Source: Ohtaekwangia kribbensis
GTDB taxonomy: Bacteria > Bacteroidota > Bacteroidia > Cytophagales > Cyclobacteriaceae
Direction of reading: 5' to 3'
Length of the DNA: 64,000 bases
Assembly (NCBI RefSeq): GCF_042676245.1
Contig: NZ_JBHTKA010000001.1
Location: forward strand, 806,001 to 870,000
The notes beneath the pieces are model-generated. The model had not been told where the DNA came from. It was given only the letters and a program-made list of their open reading frames with translations, and ran no database searches. Within the stretch, counting starts at the first letter, position 1. Every line of letters begins with the position of its first letter. Position numbers and translations under genes: made by a program. Positions 9,171-17,503 of this stretch are shown one piece after another.

Positions 9171-9356
9171 AGCGAAAGGGTTCGTTAGTCTTTTCACCAA
9201 AAATCACCGATGTTATATTGAAAAAAATGCGAGACTGTACTGAAATGTAGCTTTGATAGCCTGAGATGGAGCCCTTTGTTCTTTGAATAAGGAGGTTTTA
9301 TACTGAAATATACCCATCATCCCTACTCCATCGTGCGAGCACTTCTATACCACGCA

Positions 9357-9764
9357 TCAGTTCTGCATGGCAATGGAAGTCATCACAATCTTGTTGCGGC
9401 ACTGTGCTTCGTGCGAAATCATGAAGACCAGAAATTCATACGGCGTGCGAAAGTTTCGAACCTTACCTTCGCGCATCGTTTTACGAATGAGTTGAGTAAT
9501 GGCATCGGCTGTCTTGTCGAGCGCCTGTTTCAGTGTTTCTTTTTCAAGGCCGCGGTCTTTGAGTTTTACCAAACCACTGGCAAGGGAAGGTTCATTCTCT
9601 TCAATCCACAACAGTCGTGTGTTGTGCATGTGTACAAATTGCTCGAGTAAATTCGAAGCACGGTTTGAAGACAGTGCCCTGCGAAAATTTTCATCTGCAA
9701 AAGAATCCAGCAGCAGTAAATTGATCCGGTTGTTAATTTCCCACGTATCCAAAAATCGTTTCAT
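9357..9764 (-). CDS. DinB-like four-helix protein
   Basis: A 135-residue, wholly helical cytoplasmic protein. The N-terminal helix (INNRINLLLLDSFADENF), the FVHMHNTRLLWIE segment and the C-terminal ISHEAQCRN resemble the DinB/DUF664 fold, whose C-terminal helix normally carries HEAHHR-type metal ligands. Here the histidine of ISHEAQCRN and the one in FVHMHNTR are kept, but the second histidine of the HEAHH motif is replaced by Gln-Cys. The metal site may therefore be altered. DinB-fold proteins include thiol transferases and stress-induced proteins; a specific reaction cannot be assigned. It is probably monocistronic, placed after the hairpin that ends the SusD transcript. Confidence 0.6.
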   Translation of the reverse strand: MKRFLDTWEINNRINLLLLDSFADENFRRALSSNRASNLLEQFVHMHNTRLLWIEENEPSLASGLVKLKDRGLEKETLKQALDKTADAITQLIRKTMREGKVRNFRTPYEFLVFMISHEAQCRNKIVMTSIAMQN

Positions 9765-9796
9765 AGTAATTGCGTCTATACTGGTTAAAGTTTTTT

Positions 9797-9833
9797 AAAG
9801 TGCCCGGTAGTATTTACCTTACCGGGACACTTT
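9797..9833 (-). terminator. Hairpin downstream of the SusC-SusD operon
   Basis: A long stem pairs AAAGTG and CCCGGTA (9797-9809) with TACCGGG and CACTTT (9820-9833), with one bulged base. It lies just past the SusD stop codon at 9856. On the plus strand it is followed by TTTCTTTT-like sequence and on the minus strand by only a short T stretch, so efficiency on the minus strand is uncertain. Confidence 0.55.
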
Positions 9834-9855
9834 CTTTTGGATCAAACATCCCACG

Positions 9856-11346
9856 TCAGTCTATGTCCCACCACACCCGACTATGGTGCTTATCTCCTCC
9901 GCTGATCCGGGCAGAGGCAGCTTCGTAATTAATCTTGTTCAGGGTGGCCTCTACATTCGGGTATGCATACCGTCTTGGAATCTCACCACTCTCGTTCAGC
10001 GCATAGGGTGTGGGTTGTAAATCCGGATACCCGGTTCGTCTCCACTCAAACCACGCTTCAGTTCCGTTCGGATATAGCGCGAGCCATCGCTGTGTTCCGA
10101 TCTTCGAAAGTTTTTCTTCGTCTGTGCCGGAGAATTCTACATCTGCATGACCGGTATATACTTCGAATATATCCTGGTCAAAAACTTCGTGCTGCTCCCA
10201 CGATGCGCGAATGGCATCGTAATACAGATCAGCGGCATCATCGCCAATCCAGTTTCGTACGGCAGCTTCTGCTTTTGCAAGTTGCACTTGAGAAGCCGTC
10301 ACTATATATCCGCGTGTTGTTGTCTCACGGATCGCTATACCCGGGCGTGAGTAATCATTTTCGTTTGTCCAGTCGATGAGCAGCGAGCGGGTTAATCCGT
10401 ATGGCAATCCTACAAATTCCTCGTCCTGGTTCCGGTCGGCAAATACTTCAATGCGCGGGTCGTTGAGATTCGTTAATGTATTCATCAACGTTTCACTCAC
10501 ACCGTAATCATCCCTTCCGTCAAAGAGTACATTTACCGGGTTGCGTAGTTTATCATCATCGAGAAAACCTACAAACACATTATCGTCATTGGAAGCAACG
10601 TGCCCTGCCGGATGTTCATACGCACTGATAAATTCATCGCGCGCTGTAGCTGGTTCAACATTCGAAAGACGAAGCGCCATGAGCATGCGCAGTGAGTTTG
10701 CAAATTTCTTCCACCGTGATGCATCGCCATGAAAAAGTATATCTCCATCCAGCATCCTTCCATTATCAAACTGGTCTACAGACTCACGCAGTTCTTTCAG
10801 GAGATCGGTATATATTTCCTGCTGCGAAGTATAGGCTGGTAATGTATTCTGTTTCAACGCTTCAAAATACGGCACATCGCCCCAGCGATCAGTTACCACC
10901 CAGAATAAATATGCTCTGAGAATACGTGCTACTGCGAGCTGATTATTGATTGATGCAAACTTCACCATTTGCTCACGAGTTTCATCTTTTGTATTGAGGT
11001 CGATGATCGTTTGTAAATCCTGTAAGGACACAGCATAGTAATTGTCCCATAGGGCAAACGTTGTAGCATACTGCGAATCTTCCGGATATTGACTCTCGGA
11101 CCAATACTGTACATACAACATCGGTTCCGGTGCACCCACGGTTTGAATACCTGCTATACCTCCGCGCAGTGTATATCCCGCTTGCGTAGCGGGCACTCCT
11201 GTGATCGCTTCCGTCAGCAATGCAAACGGTACGGGTACACGTGCTGCATTCGGATTTTCATTGGTATCACCAAAGTCCGAGCAGCCTGCTCCGAGCAACA
11301 GCAAGGCAACTGCTGCCCACCTTTTTTTAACTATACTTAATGCCAT
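9856..11346 (-). CDS. SusD/RagB-family nutrient-binding lipoprotein
   Basis: A 496-residue outer-membrane lipoprotein. The signal peptide ends in a lipobox (LLGAGC, lipidated Cys22) followed by SDFGDTNENPN, the usual start of the SusD-like group that pairs with SusC. The body is helical, with TPR-like segments, and the family's DRWGDVPYFEAL motif lies near residue 155. A tryptophan-rich C-terminal half includes TEAWFEWRRTGYPDL, also typical. It caps the SusC barrel and delivers substrate to it. It starts 27 bp after SusC ends, so the two form an operon. No glycan-degrading enzyme sits beside them, so the substrate, which could be a peptide or a glycan, is not evident. Confidence 0.93.
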   Translation of the reverse strand: MALSIVKKRWAAVALLLLGAGCSDFGDTNENPNAARVPVPFALLTEAITGVPATQAGYTLRGGIAGIQTVGAPEPMLYVQYWSESQYPEDSQYATTFALWDNYYAVSLQDLQTIIDLNTKDETREQMVKFASINNQLAVARILRAYLFWVVTDRWGDVPYFEALKQNTLPAYTSQQEIYTDLLKELRESVDQFDNGRMLDGDILFHGDASRWKKFANSLRMLMALRLSNVEPATARDEFISAYEHPAGHVASNDDNVFVGFLDDDKLRNPVNVLFDGRDDYGVSETLMNTLTNLNDPRIEVFADRNQDEEFVGLPYGLTRSLLIDWTNENDYSRPGIAIRETTTRGYIVTASQVQLAKAEAAVRNWIGDDAADLYYDAIRASWEQHEVFDQDIFEVYTGHADVEFSGTDEEKLSKIGTQRWLALYPNGTEAWFEWRRTGYPDLQPTPYALNESGEIPRRYAYPNVEATLNKINYEAASARISGGDKHHSRVWWDID

Positions 11347-11373
11347 AATGCTTGATTATATAATATGATTGTA

Positions 11374-14300
11374 TCAGAACGATGCTTTGATATTAAAACC
11401 GAGTGAACGTGTACCTGGCTGCTGTCCATTCTCGCCCCAGCGCTGTGAAAGTTCGGACGTATCGATGTTCCGGTTGGACAAATAAATAAGCCATGGATTA
11501 CGCGCTACCACCGAGAACGTAAGGTTCTGCAACACGCGGCTCTTGAGCGGCACTTTATAGCCCAGACTTATCTCACGTAACTTCACATACGAAGCATCGA
11601 ATACAGAATTGTCCAGTATACTGTGATCGACAAACTGGTGGAAGTAATTATAGCCCTCTACATCGTACGCCACAGGCTCACCGTTTTCATTTACACCGGT
11701 TACATGTACACCACCGCCTTCTGCAACTGCATCCCGCACATTCTTACCGTTGCTGTTAGTTGCTGCGGTTTGAGACAGCAATCCTGAATACTCACCCCAC
11801 AGATTAGACAATGAGAAATATTTACCACCGCGTTGAAAGTCGATCGCTACGGCCAGTGAGAAATCCTTATAGGTAAAATTATTAACGATACCACCCGTGA
11901 AATCGGGAAGCACGGAACCGAAGAACACATCGTTCTCTGTCTGATAAGTACCATTGTCATTCAGTACCGGCTGACCGTTGATCTTGCGTATACCCGTACC
12001 GCGCAGTTGTCCCCATTTATTGCTGCCTCCATCGTAATCCGTCTTGTTCACGAGGTATACAAAATCAAAGTAATCGGACACATCGTATCCAGGAGTGGTA
12101 GCATTGATGGTATTTATACCGTCTGCCAGTTCAATCACTCGCGAGTTATTGCGCGCCAGATTTATACCTATATTCCATTCAAATGAACGTGTACTTACCG
12201 GAGTTCCTTCAAGGAGAATCTCAATACCATTACGCTCTACACGACCTGCGTTGATCACCTTGTCAGAGAATCCACTGGCAGTACTGATGTCTACATTCAG
12301 GATTTCATTCTTCTTTACTTCTTTATAGTATGTAAAGCTGACACCGGCACGGTTGTTCAGGAACTTCAGATCAAAACCCATTTCATACGCAGACGAAAGT
12401 GAAGGTTTGATGTTAGCGTTCGTTAACAAGTCCGGAGTTGTCATGAGTATATTTCCATCGAACTGGATCTGATCTACCGGGTACGTTAAGTATAGCTGGT
12501 AGGGATCCATGTCTGAGCCAACCTGTGCCCAGCTGCCGCGAAGCTTACCATATGAGAGAAATGGAAGCACAGTTTGGGTAAGTTCGCTGAACACAAACGA
12601 TCCACCCACCGAAGGATAAAAGTATGAGTTGTTATCGGCCGGCAATGCAGAGCTCCAGTCGTTGCGCGCTGTGAATTCCAGGAAGGCAAAATCTTTATAG
12701 CCAACGGATGCTCTTCCGTACAAACTTCTCACCGTTTTATTCTGGCGGTAGTTATAGTAATTCAACGCTCCTTTGGAGTTTGAGACAATGAAAAGATCGG
12801 GCACAACTAGACCTCCGTTGGTCGCGATGCGCACATCTTTATAGGAGTTCTGCCGGATGTTACCCCCTATATTTACATCGATATCAAAATCACCTACCAC
12901 CTGGTTATAGCTAGCCAGGAACTCATAGTTATTTTCAATGTTGGATGTCTGGCCGGTGCTATAGGCGGCCTGAGCATTTGTCTGTGCTACACTTCGCTCG
13001 ATGATGTCCGGTGTTTTATCTTCATAGTTTGAAGACAACTGATTTCTGCGGAAGAAACCCTGCACACGGAAATGTTCGTTAAGTTTAACCGTCAGATTTA
13101 CATCTCCGAATAAGCGATCGCGCTTGGTGGTGAAGTTAATATAGTCCATATAGGAATATGGATTATACCAGTAATTACCACGGTTAAAATTCAGAGACGA
13201 AAATGTTGTGGACGAAGTCGGATTGGTGTGATTCCAGCTTGCCAGTGCTCCCGTAGGCGTTTTGAAATTACGCAACTCTTTGAGTTTGCTCATATCCAGG
13301 TCGCGATGAAACCATTGGTTAAAAGAACCTGCTCCGCTATAGTTGGAGTAATCATCATCAAAATTACCGAACACCACTTCGTTTGTATAATTGATATTCG
13401 AGCCAATGGTAACATAGCGACCGAGGTCTGCCGAATTTTGTGTAGATATATAGTTACGATCCAGGCTTGTATTGGGAAGTATACCGGTTTGCTTCAGGTT
13501 GGTATAGGATACACGTACAGAATATCCTTCACCGGATTTACTGAAGTTTATATTATTATTGAATGTTTTACCGGTTTCATAGTAGTCACGTACGTTATCA
13601 GGCTGTGCAGTATACCTGGCTGTTTTGAAAGAATACGCTGTACCGGGATACCATGCATACCAGGGTATATATTCAGAGCCATCAATCTTCGGTCCCCACG
13701 AAGCATCGTCTGAATAATCGTGATATTTCTTGCCATCGAGCGCAGCCCATTCTGCCGGGTGCACACCCGCGTTATAAGTAAATGTTCTGAAATCAGAACT
13801 ACCTCCGCCACCGTACGTATTCTGATAACTCGGTAGTATATTTACTTCTTCAAAGGTTGTTGTACTGTTCAGTTCAAGTCCTATACCTTTGGTTTTACGA
13901 CCACGCTTGGTGGTGATCTGTACAACACCGGCATCACCACGTTGTCCATAAAGTGCTGTAGCGTTGGGGCCTTTCAGAATTGAAATGGACTCTACATCAT
14001 CCATATTTATACCGAGATCAACCGGAGAAACACCACGGGCACCGCGCTCAAAATTATTCACGGGGGTTCCGTCAATTACATAGAGCGGACTCTTCTCGGT
14101 AAGAGAAGCCGAACCGCGAATACGAATGGTAGCAGCAGAACCGAGCTTTGCCCCGGATTGATTCAACACCTGTACACCGGCAACTTTACCGGCCAGCGTT
14201 GAGTTGAGATCTGCATCGCGCGTGATGCGAAGTTTTTCATCCGCCTTTACCTGCTGTGCCGAATAGGACAATGATTTTTCATTACGCTCAATACCCAGCG

Positions 14301-14631
14301 CAGTAACAACCACTTCCGACAGTTGCTGAAAATCGGGTTGCAACGGTACGTCTATTGCCGTACGATCGCCCACTTCAATCTCCTGCGACTTAAAACCAAT
14401 AAATGAAAATACCAATACGGTATTTCCGGCAGGCAACGCAATGGTATAGTTACCATCGGTATCAGTAACAGAGCCAACGGTTGTACCTTTCACCAGTACA
14501 TTTACTCCGGGCACTCCCTGGCCATCTTCTGCGGATGTTACCTTTCCGGTAACAGTCCGGTCTTGCGCAACGCTGGTACCACCAGCCAGTGCGCAGAGGC
14601 CCAGCAATACAATCTGTAAAATCCTCTTCAT
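11374..14631 (-). CDS. SusC/RagA-family TonB-dependent outer-membrane receptor
   Basis: A 1085-residue TonB-dependent transporter. The signal peptide spans about residues 1-22 (ending SVAQ). A carboxypeptidase-regulatory-like beta-sandwich follows at about 27-105 (VTGKVTSAEDGQGVPGVNV). The plug domain at about 115-225 carries the SusC signatures PLYVIDGTPVNN and ISILKGPNATALYG. The remainder is the 22-stranded barrel, ending LGFNIKASF with a terminal aromatic residue. There is no N-terminal STN domain, so it is probably not coupled to a FecR/ECF surface-signalling pair. It imports a substrate captured by the adjacent SusD. GTGAC/GTCAC motifs at 14679-14714 upstream could be control sites. Confidence 0.95.
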   Translation of the reverse strand: MKRILQIVLLGLCALAGGTSVAQDRTVTGKVTSAEDGQGVPGVNVLVKGTTVGSVTDTDGNYTIALPAGNTVLVFSFIGFKSQEIEVGDRTAIDVPLQPDFQQLSEVVVTALGIERNEKSLSYSAQQVKADEKLRITRDADLNSTLAGKVAGVQVLNQSGAKLGSAATIRIRGSASLTEKSPLYVIDGTPVNNFERGARGVSPVDLGINMDDVESISILKGPNATALYGQRGDAGVVQITTKRGRKTKGIGLELNSTTTFEEVNILPSYQNTYGGGGSSDFRTFTYNAGVHPAEWAALDGKKYHDYSDDASWGPKIDGSEYIPWYAWYPGTAYSFKTARYTAQPDNVRDYYETGKTFNNNINFSKSGEGYSVRVSYTNLKQTGILPNTSLDRNYISTQNSADLGRYVTIGSNINYTNEVVFGNFDDDYSNYSGAGSFNQWFHRDLDMSKLKELRNFKTPTGALASWNHTNPTSSTTFSSLNFNRGNYWYNPYSYMDYINFTTKRDRLFGDVNLTVKLNEHFRVQGFFRRNQLSSNYEDKTPDIIERSVAQTNAQAAYSTGQTSNIENNYEFLASYNQVVGDFDIDVNIGGNIRQNSYKDVRIATNGGLVVPDLFIVSNSKGALNYYNYRQNKTVRSLYGRASVGYKDFAFLEFTARNDWSSALPADNNSYFYPSVGGSFVFSELTQTVLPFLSYGKLRGSWAQVGSDMDPYQLYLTYPVDQIQFDGNILMTTPDLLTNANIKPSLSSAYEMGFDLKFLNNRAGVSFTYYKEVKKNEILNVDISTASGFSDKVINAGRVERNGIEILLEGTPVSTRSFEWNIGINLARNNSRVIELADGINTINATTPGYDVSDYFDFVYLVNKTDYDGGSNKWGQLRGTGIRKINGQPVLNDNGTYQTENDVFFGSVLPDFTGGIVNNFTYKDFSLAVAIDFQRGGKYFSLSNLWGEYSGLLSQTAATNSNGKNVRDAVAEGGGVHVTGVNENGEPVAYDVEGYNYFHQFVDHSILDNSVFDASYVKLREISLGYKVPLKSRVLQNLTFSVVARNPWLIYLSNRNIDTSELSQRWGENGQQPGTRSLGFNIKASF

Positions 14632-14736
14632 AGATTTTGGATATTTTTTAAGAGGATTGGATGCAGCTCTATCAAAGGTGTGACAGTTCGTGACAAAAAA
14701 AGATTTCAGTCACATTCAAAAAGAAATGAGACAATA

Positions 14737-14766
14737 CAAAAAAATCCTGGGCGTAATGTCCAGGAT
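14737..14766 (-). terminator. Rho-independent terminator after the DUF6496-type gene
   Basis: On the minus strand the stem ATCCTGG/CCAGGAT (14744-14750 with 14760-14766) and a 9-base loop are followed by seven T residues. It lies about 50 bp past the stop codon of the basic protein gene and separates it from SusC. Confidence 0.8.
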
Positions 14767-14812
14767 CCTATCAAACAACTCGGTTATACACAACGTATTT
14801 GTAAACCTTATC

Positions 14813-15082
14813 TCATCGCTTTCTGCTTTTCTTTGCCGTTTTCTTAGCGCCTTTGCGCGCTGATTTCTTCGCTCCTTTTTTTGCTGCTTTCCTGCCCGCC
14901 TTCTTTGCTCCTTTCTTCGGAACTTTAGCACCTGCTCGTCTCGCTTCTGATAAACCAATGGCAATTGCTTGTTTGCGACTGGTTACTTTCCTTCCACTGC
15001 GGCCGCTCTTCAACGTGCCTGCTTTTTTCTCGCGCATTACTTTCGCCACTTTTTTCTGCGCGGACTTTGAGTATTTTGCCAT
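14813..15082 (-). CDS. DUF6496-type protein with histone H1-like basic tail
   Basis: An 89-residue, very basic protein in two parts. Residues 1-50 match the DUF6496 type: MAKYSKSAQKKVAKVM, then KSGRSGRKVTSRKQAIAIGLSEARRAG. Residues 51-89 are a lysine/alanine/arginine tail (KKGAKKAGRKAAKKG and so on) like eukaryotic H1 or bacterial Hc1 proteins. Such proteins are expected to bind DNA non-specifically and are commonly found with general-stress genes. The gene has its own terminator and faces away from the DUF763 gene across a 154-bp spacer with inverted repeats. A second Lys/Ala-rich protein lies at 43478-43924. Confidence 0.83.
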   Translation of the reverse strand: MAKYSKSAQKKVAKVMREKKAGTLKSGRSGRKVTSRKQAIAIGLSEARRAGAKVPKKGAKKAGRKAAKKGAKKSARKGAKKTAKKSRKR

Positions 15083-15130
15083 AGCGTTTTTTTTAGATTC
15101 TCGGGGCTAAAAATCCGTGCCGTTCGGGTG

Positions 15131-15234
15131 GATTGGAAGATTGAAAAATTTTAAAATTGGAAGATTAGTTTCCGGTATAGCCATGTTTCAATTTCTAATT
15201 TTGTAATCTTGTAATCTTCCAATTTTACAATTCT
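15131..15234. repeat. AT-rich inverted repeat between DUF6496 and DUF763 genes
   Basis: AAAATTGGAAGATTA at 15153-15167 is a perfect 15-bp inverted match to TAATCTTCCAATTTT at 15212-15226, and GGAAGATT and AATCTTGTAATCTT variants extend the arms. It lies in the divergent promoter region and ends two bases before the DUF763 ATG. It may be a small mobile or palindromic element or a regulatory structure. Confidence 0.6.
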
Positions 15235-15236
15235 CC

Positions 15237-16454
15237 ATGAGCTTGAGGCGTTCGGGTACGGCAGATCTTCCTTTACATTACGGACATGTTCCGCGGTGGC
15301 TCGCGGAGCGTATGGGCAGACTTGGTCTCGCGATTACGGAAGCAATTATAACTGAGTATGGTAAAGCGGAAGTACTGCGAAGACTTAGTGATCCGTTCTG
15401 GTTTCAGAGTCTGGGTTGCGTGATGGGAATGGACTGGCATTCTTCCGGTATAACTACTTCGGTGATGGGTGCATTGAAGCGTGCTATAAATCCGCATGCG
15501 AAAGAACTGGGAATCTATATATGTGGTGGTAAAGGGAAAACCTCGCGTGAGACACCTGCTGAATTGTTAAAGGTTGGAGAATATACCGGGCTTGATGGTG
15601 ACTTCCTCGCACGCTGCAGCAAGCTTAGTGCAAAGGTTGATAACACCGCTGTGCAGGATGGTTTTCAACTATATCTTCATAATTTTATCGTGAGCAGCGA
15701 AGGACAATGGGCTGTGGTACAACAAGGCATGAGTCCGATGAGTACAACTGCGCGAAGGTATCATTGGCATTCGGCTTCACTTACTTCTTTTGTCGAAGAG
15801 CCGCATGCATCGATCTGCGGAGAGAACCAGGGAAATATACTGAACATGGTGGCACGCGAAGCTTCTCCTACGCGTTCGAGCCTGATGGAGATGGCGCATG
15901 AATCACCTGAGCGCATGCTGAAAGAAATACGTCAGCTCATAATGCCTTCGCATCATGAAGTAAAAGCAAAAGATGTAGACATTAAACGACTGGGAAGTAT
16001 ACTTTGGCTCGCGCATGAAAAGCAACCCAAAGATTTTGAAGAATTATTGTTACTCGAAGGACTTGGCCCGCGGACACTGCAGTCATTAACATTAGTGAGC
16101 GAAGTTATTTATGGAACGCCTTCACGTTTTAAAGATCCGGCTCGTTTTTCATTTGCGCATGGTGGTAAAGATGGTCATCCATTTCCTGTACCTGTAAAAG
16201 TATACGATGAGACTATCGCGACACTCCGAACAGCGGTTGATAAGGCCAAGCTTGGAGAAAGCGATAAACAACAGGCCATAAAAAGTCTTTCGGATCTTTC
16301 GATTCGTGCCGAGAAAGACTTTATACCGAATACAAACCTGGATGCAGTGATCGAGAAAGAACGTGAAGAATCGTGGAAATACGAAGGTCGCACCGTATTT
16401 GGTAAAGCCGTGCCTCCCCCTCCCAAAAAGAATCAGCAGTTAAAGCTATTCTGA
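15237..16454 (+). CDS. DUF763 family protein
   Basis: A 405-residue protein matching the DUF763 family, found in archaea and scattered bacteria. Family landmarks are SGTADLPLHYGHVP at the start, WHSSGITTSVMGALK, IYICGGKGK and VQDGFQLYLHNFIV. Near residue 275, LLLEGLGPRTLQSL looks like a helix-hairpin-helix DNA-binding element. The family's biochemical function is not established to my knowledge. The HhH-like segment and the position among Nei, LigD and Ku genes suggest a nucleic-acid role, which is inference. The start is the first ATG after the inverted repeat. The C-terminus is Lys/Pro-rich. Confidence 0.87.
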   Translation: MSLRRSGTADLPLHYGHVPRWLAERMGRLGLAITEAIITEYGKAEVLRRLSDPFWFQSLGCVMGMDWHSSGITTSVMGALKRAINPHAKELGIYICGGKGKTSRETPAELLKVGEYTGLDGDFLARCSKLSAKVDNTAVQDGFQLYLHNFIVSSEGQWAVVQQGMSPMSTTARRYHWHSASLTSFVEEPHASICGENQGNILNMVAREASPTRSSLMEMAHESPERMLKEIRQLIMPSHHEVKAKDVDIKRLGSILWLAHEKQPKDFEELLLLEGLGPRTLQSLTLVSEVIYGTPSRFKDPARFSFAHGGKDGHPFPVPVKVYDETIATLRTAVDKAKLGESDKQQAIKSLSDLSIRAEKDFIPNTNLDAVIEKEREESWKYEGRTVFGKAVPPPPKKNQQLKLF

Positions 16455-16493
16455 TTTTTATCAGCTTCGCGTTACCCTATATCTATACTATCA

Positions 16494-17279
16494 CTACGAC
16501 ACTATTTCCATTTGCTTTCTTGCGCGCGAAGCAACCGATTCACGGGAAAGTATATTACTCATAATAACATCAGCCTTTACCGATGATCCGGTTACTGCAT
16601 GATGTTTACCTTGCAGCAAAGCTTCATACCCGATACGCGCGATATCTGCAGGGTCAGCAAGATCATTCTGAGCCACCTTCGTCTGGGCCGCATGAGCTTT
16701 TCTGAAAAAGTCTGTACGCGTTGGGTCCGGTATCAGAGCCGTAACTGTTACACCGGTTCCCTCCAGTTCATTAATGAGCGAATCCGTAAACGAAAGTATA
16801 AAAGCTTTGGTAGCAGCATATACCGACAGTAATGGTGTAGGCTGATAGGATGCAATCGAAGCGAGTTGAAGAATGCGTCCGCGTTTCTGTCGCAACATAT
16901 CACATGCATATAATTTCGTCAGGTGTATCATGGAAGAAACATTTAACTGAACGATGGACAGATCGCGTTCAATGCTTGTCTCACAAAACAAACCGTGTTC
17001 GCCTGCTCCTGCATTATTGATCAGTATATTTACCTCCATACCCTGCAACCTGGTTTGCTGGTATATATTCGCAGCAGCGCCTGCTATAGACAAATCGGCC
17101 ACAACAGGAAAAACGTTCGGTGCTCCCAGCGCATGAAATTGTTCTGCGACTTCATGCAGTGTACGTTCAAATCGCGACACCACTACCAGGTTATATTTAT
17201 CCGCTGCAAATAGTTTGGCAAGCTCATACCCGATGCCACTCGTGGCTCCTGTAATCAGGACCGTGTCATAATCTCTCAT
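16494..17279 (-). CDS. Short-chain dehydrogenase/reductase
   Basis: A 261-residue classical SDR. The cofactor-binding glycine motif TGATSGIG lies near the start, NNAGAG is the structural motif, and the catalytic Ser (LASIAS) and YAATK (Tyr-x3-Lys) are present. The Arg in VVVSR after the second beta strand suggests NADPH preference. I chose the ATG at 17277-17279 because MRDYDTVLITGATSG begins right at the first strand; the upstream ATG adds seven residues. The substrate is unknown. It converges with DUF763 (40-bp gap) and diverges from the FAD/Rieske oxidoreductase; SDRs often accompany such stress-gene groups. Confidence 0.9.
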   Translation of the reverse strand: MRDYDTVLITGATSGIGYELAKLFAADKYNLVVVSRFERTLHEVAEQFHALGAPNVFPVVADLSIAGAAANIYQQTRLQGMEVNILINNAGAGEHGLFCETSIERDLSIVQLNVSSMIHLTKLYACDMLRQKRGRILQLASIASYQPTPLLSVYAATKAFILSFTDSLINELEGTGVTVTALIPDPTRTDFFRKAHAAQTKVAQNDLADPADIARIGYEALLQGKHHAVTGSSVKADVIMSNILSRESVASRARKQMEIVS

Positions 17280-17503
17280 ATTGTTTTGGTTTAGCATCAA
17301 CGTTGTTAATGATCAATGAGTAAAGTATCATGTCCAAAAATCATTCCGCTGCTATATGTGATCCACTTAAAATATTTGCGTTTTGGGGAGTGTATACCCC
17401 ACGGTAGTTCATACAACAACGTGTTCAGTATAAATTATCCCCAATGAAACTTCGATCCGGCTGGCAGCAAAATTTATTCACTCTGGCTAAAAACCATAAA
17501 GTT

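Noticed and set aside
14679..14714. CRP-like site (TGTGAC, GTGAC, GTCACA) before SusC
   Set aside because: The half-sites do not have the spacing of a CRP palindrome (TGTGA, six bases, TCACA). I leave them as possible but unsupported motifs.
17384..17401. TGGGG/CCCCA inverted repeat before the FAD/Rieske gene
   Set aside because: The 5-bp stem is too short to stand out from chance.
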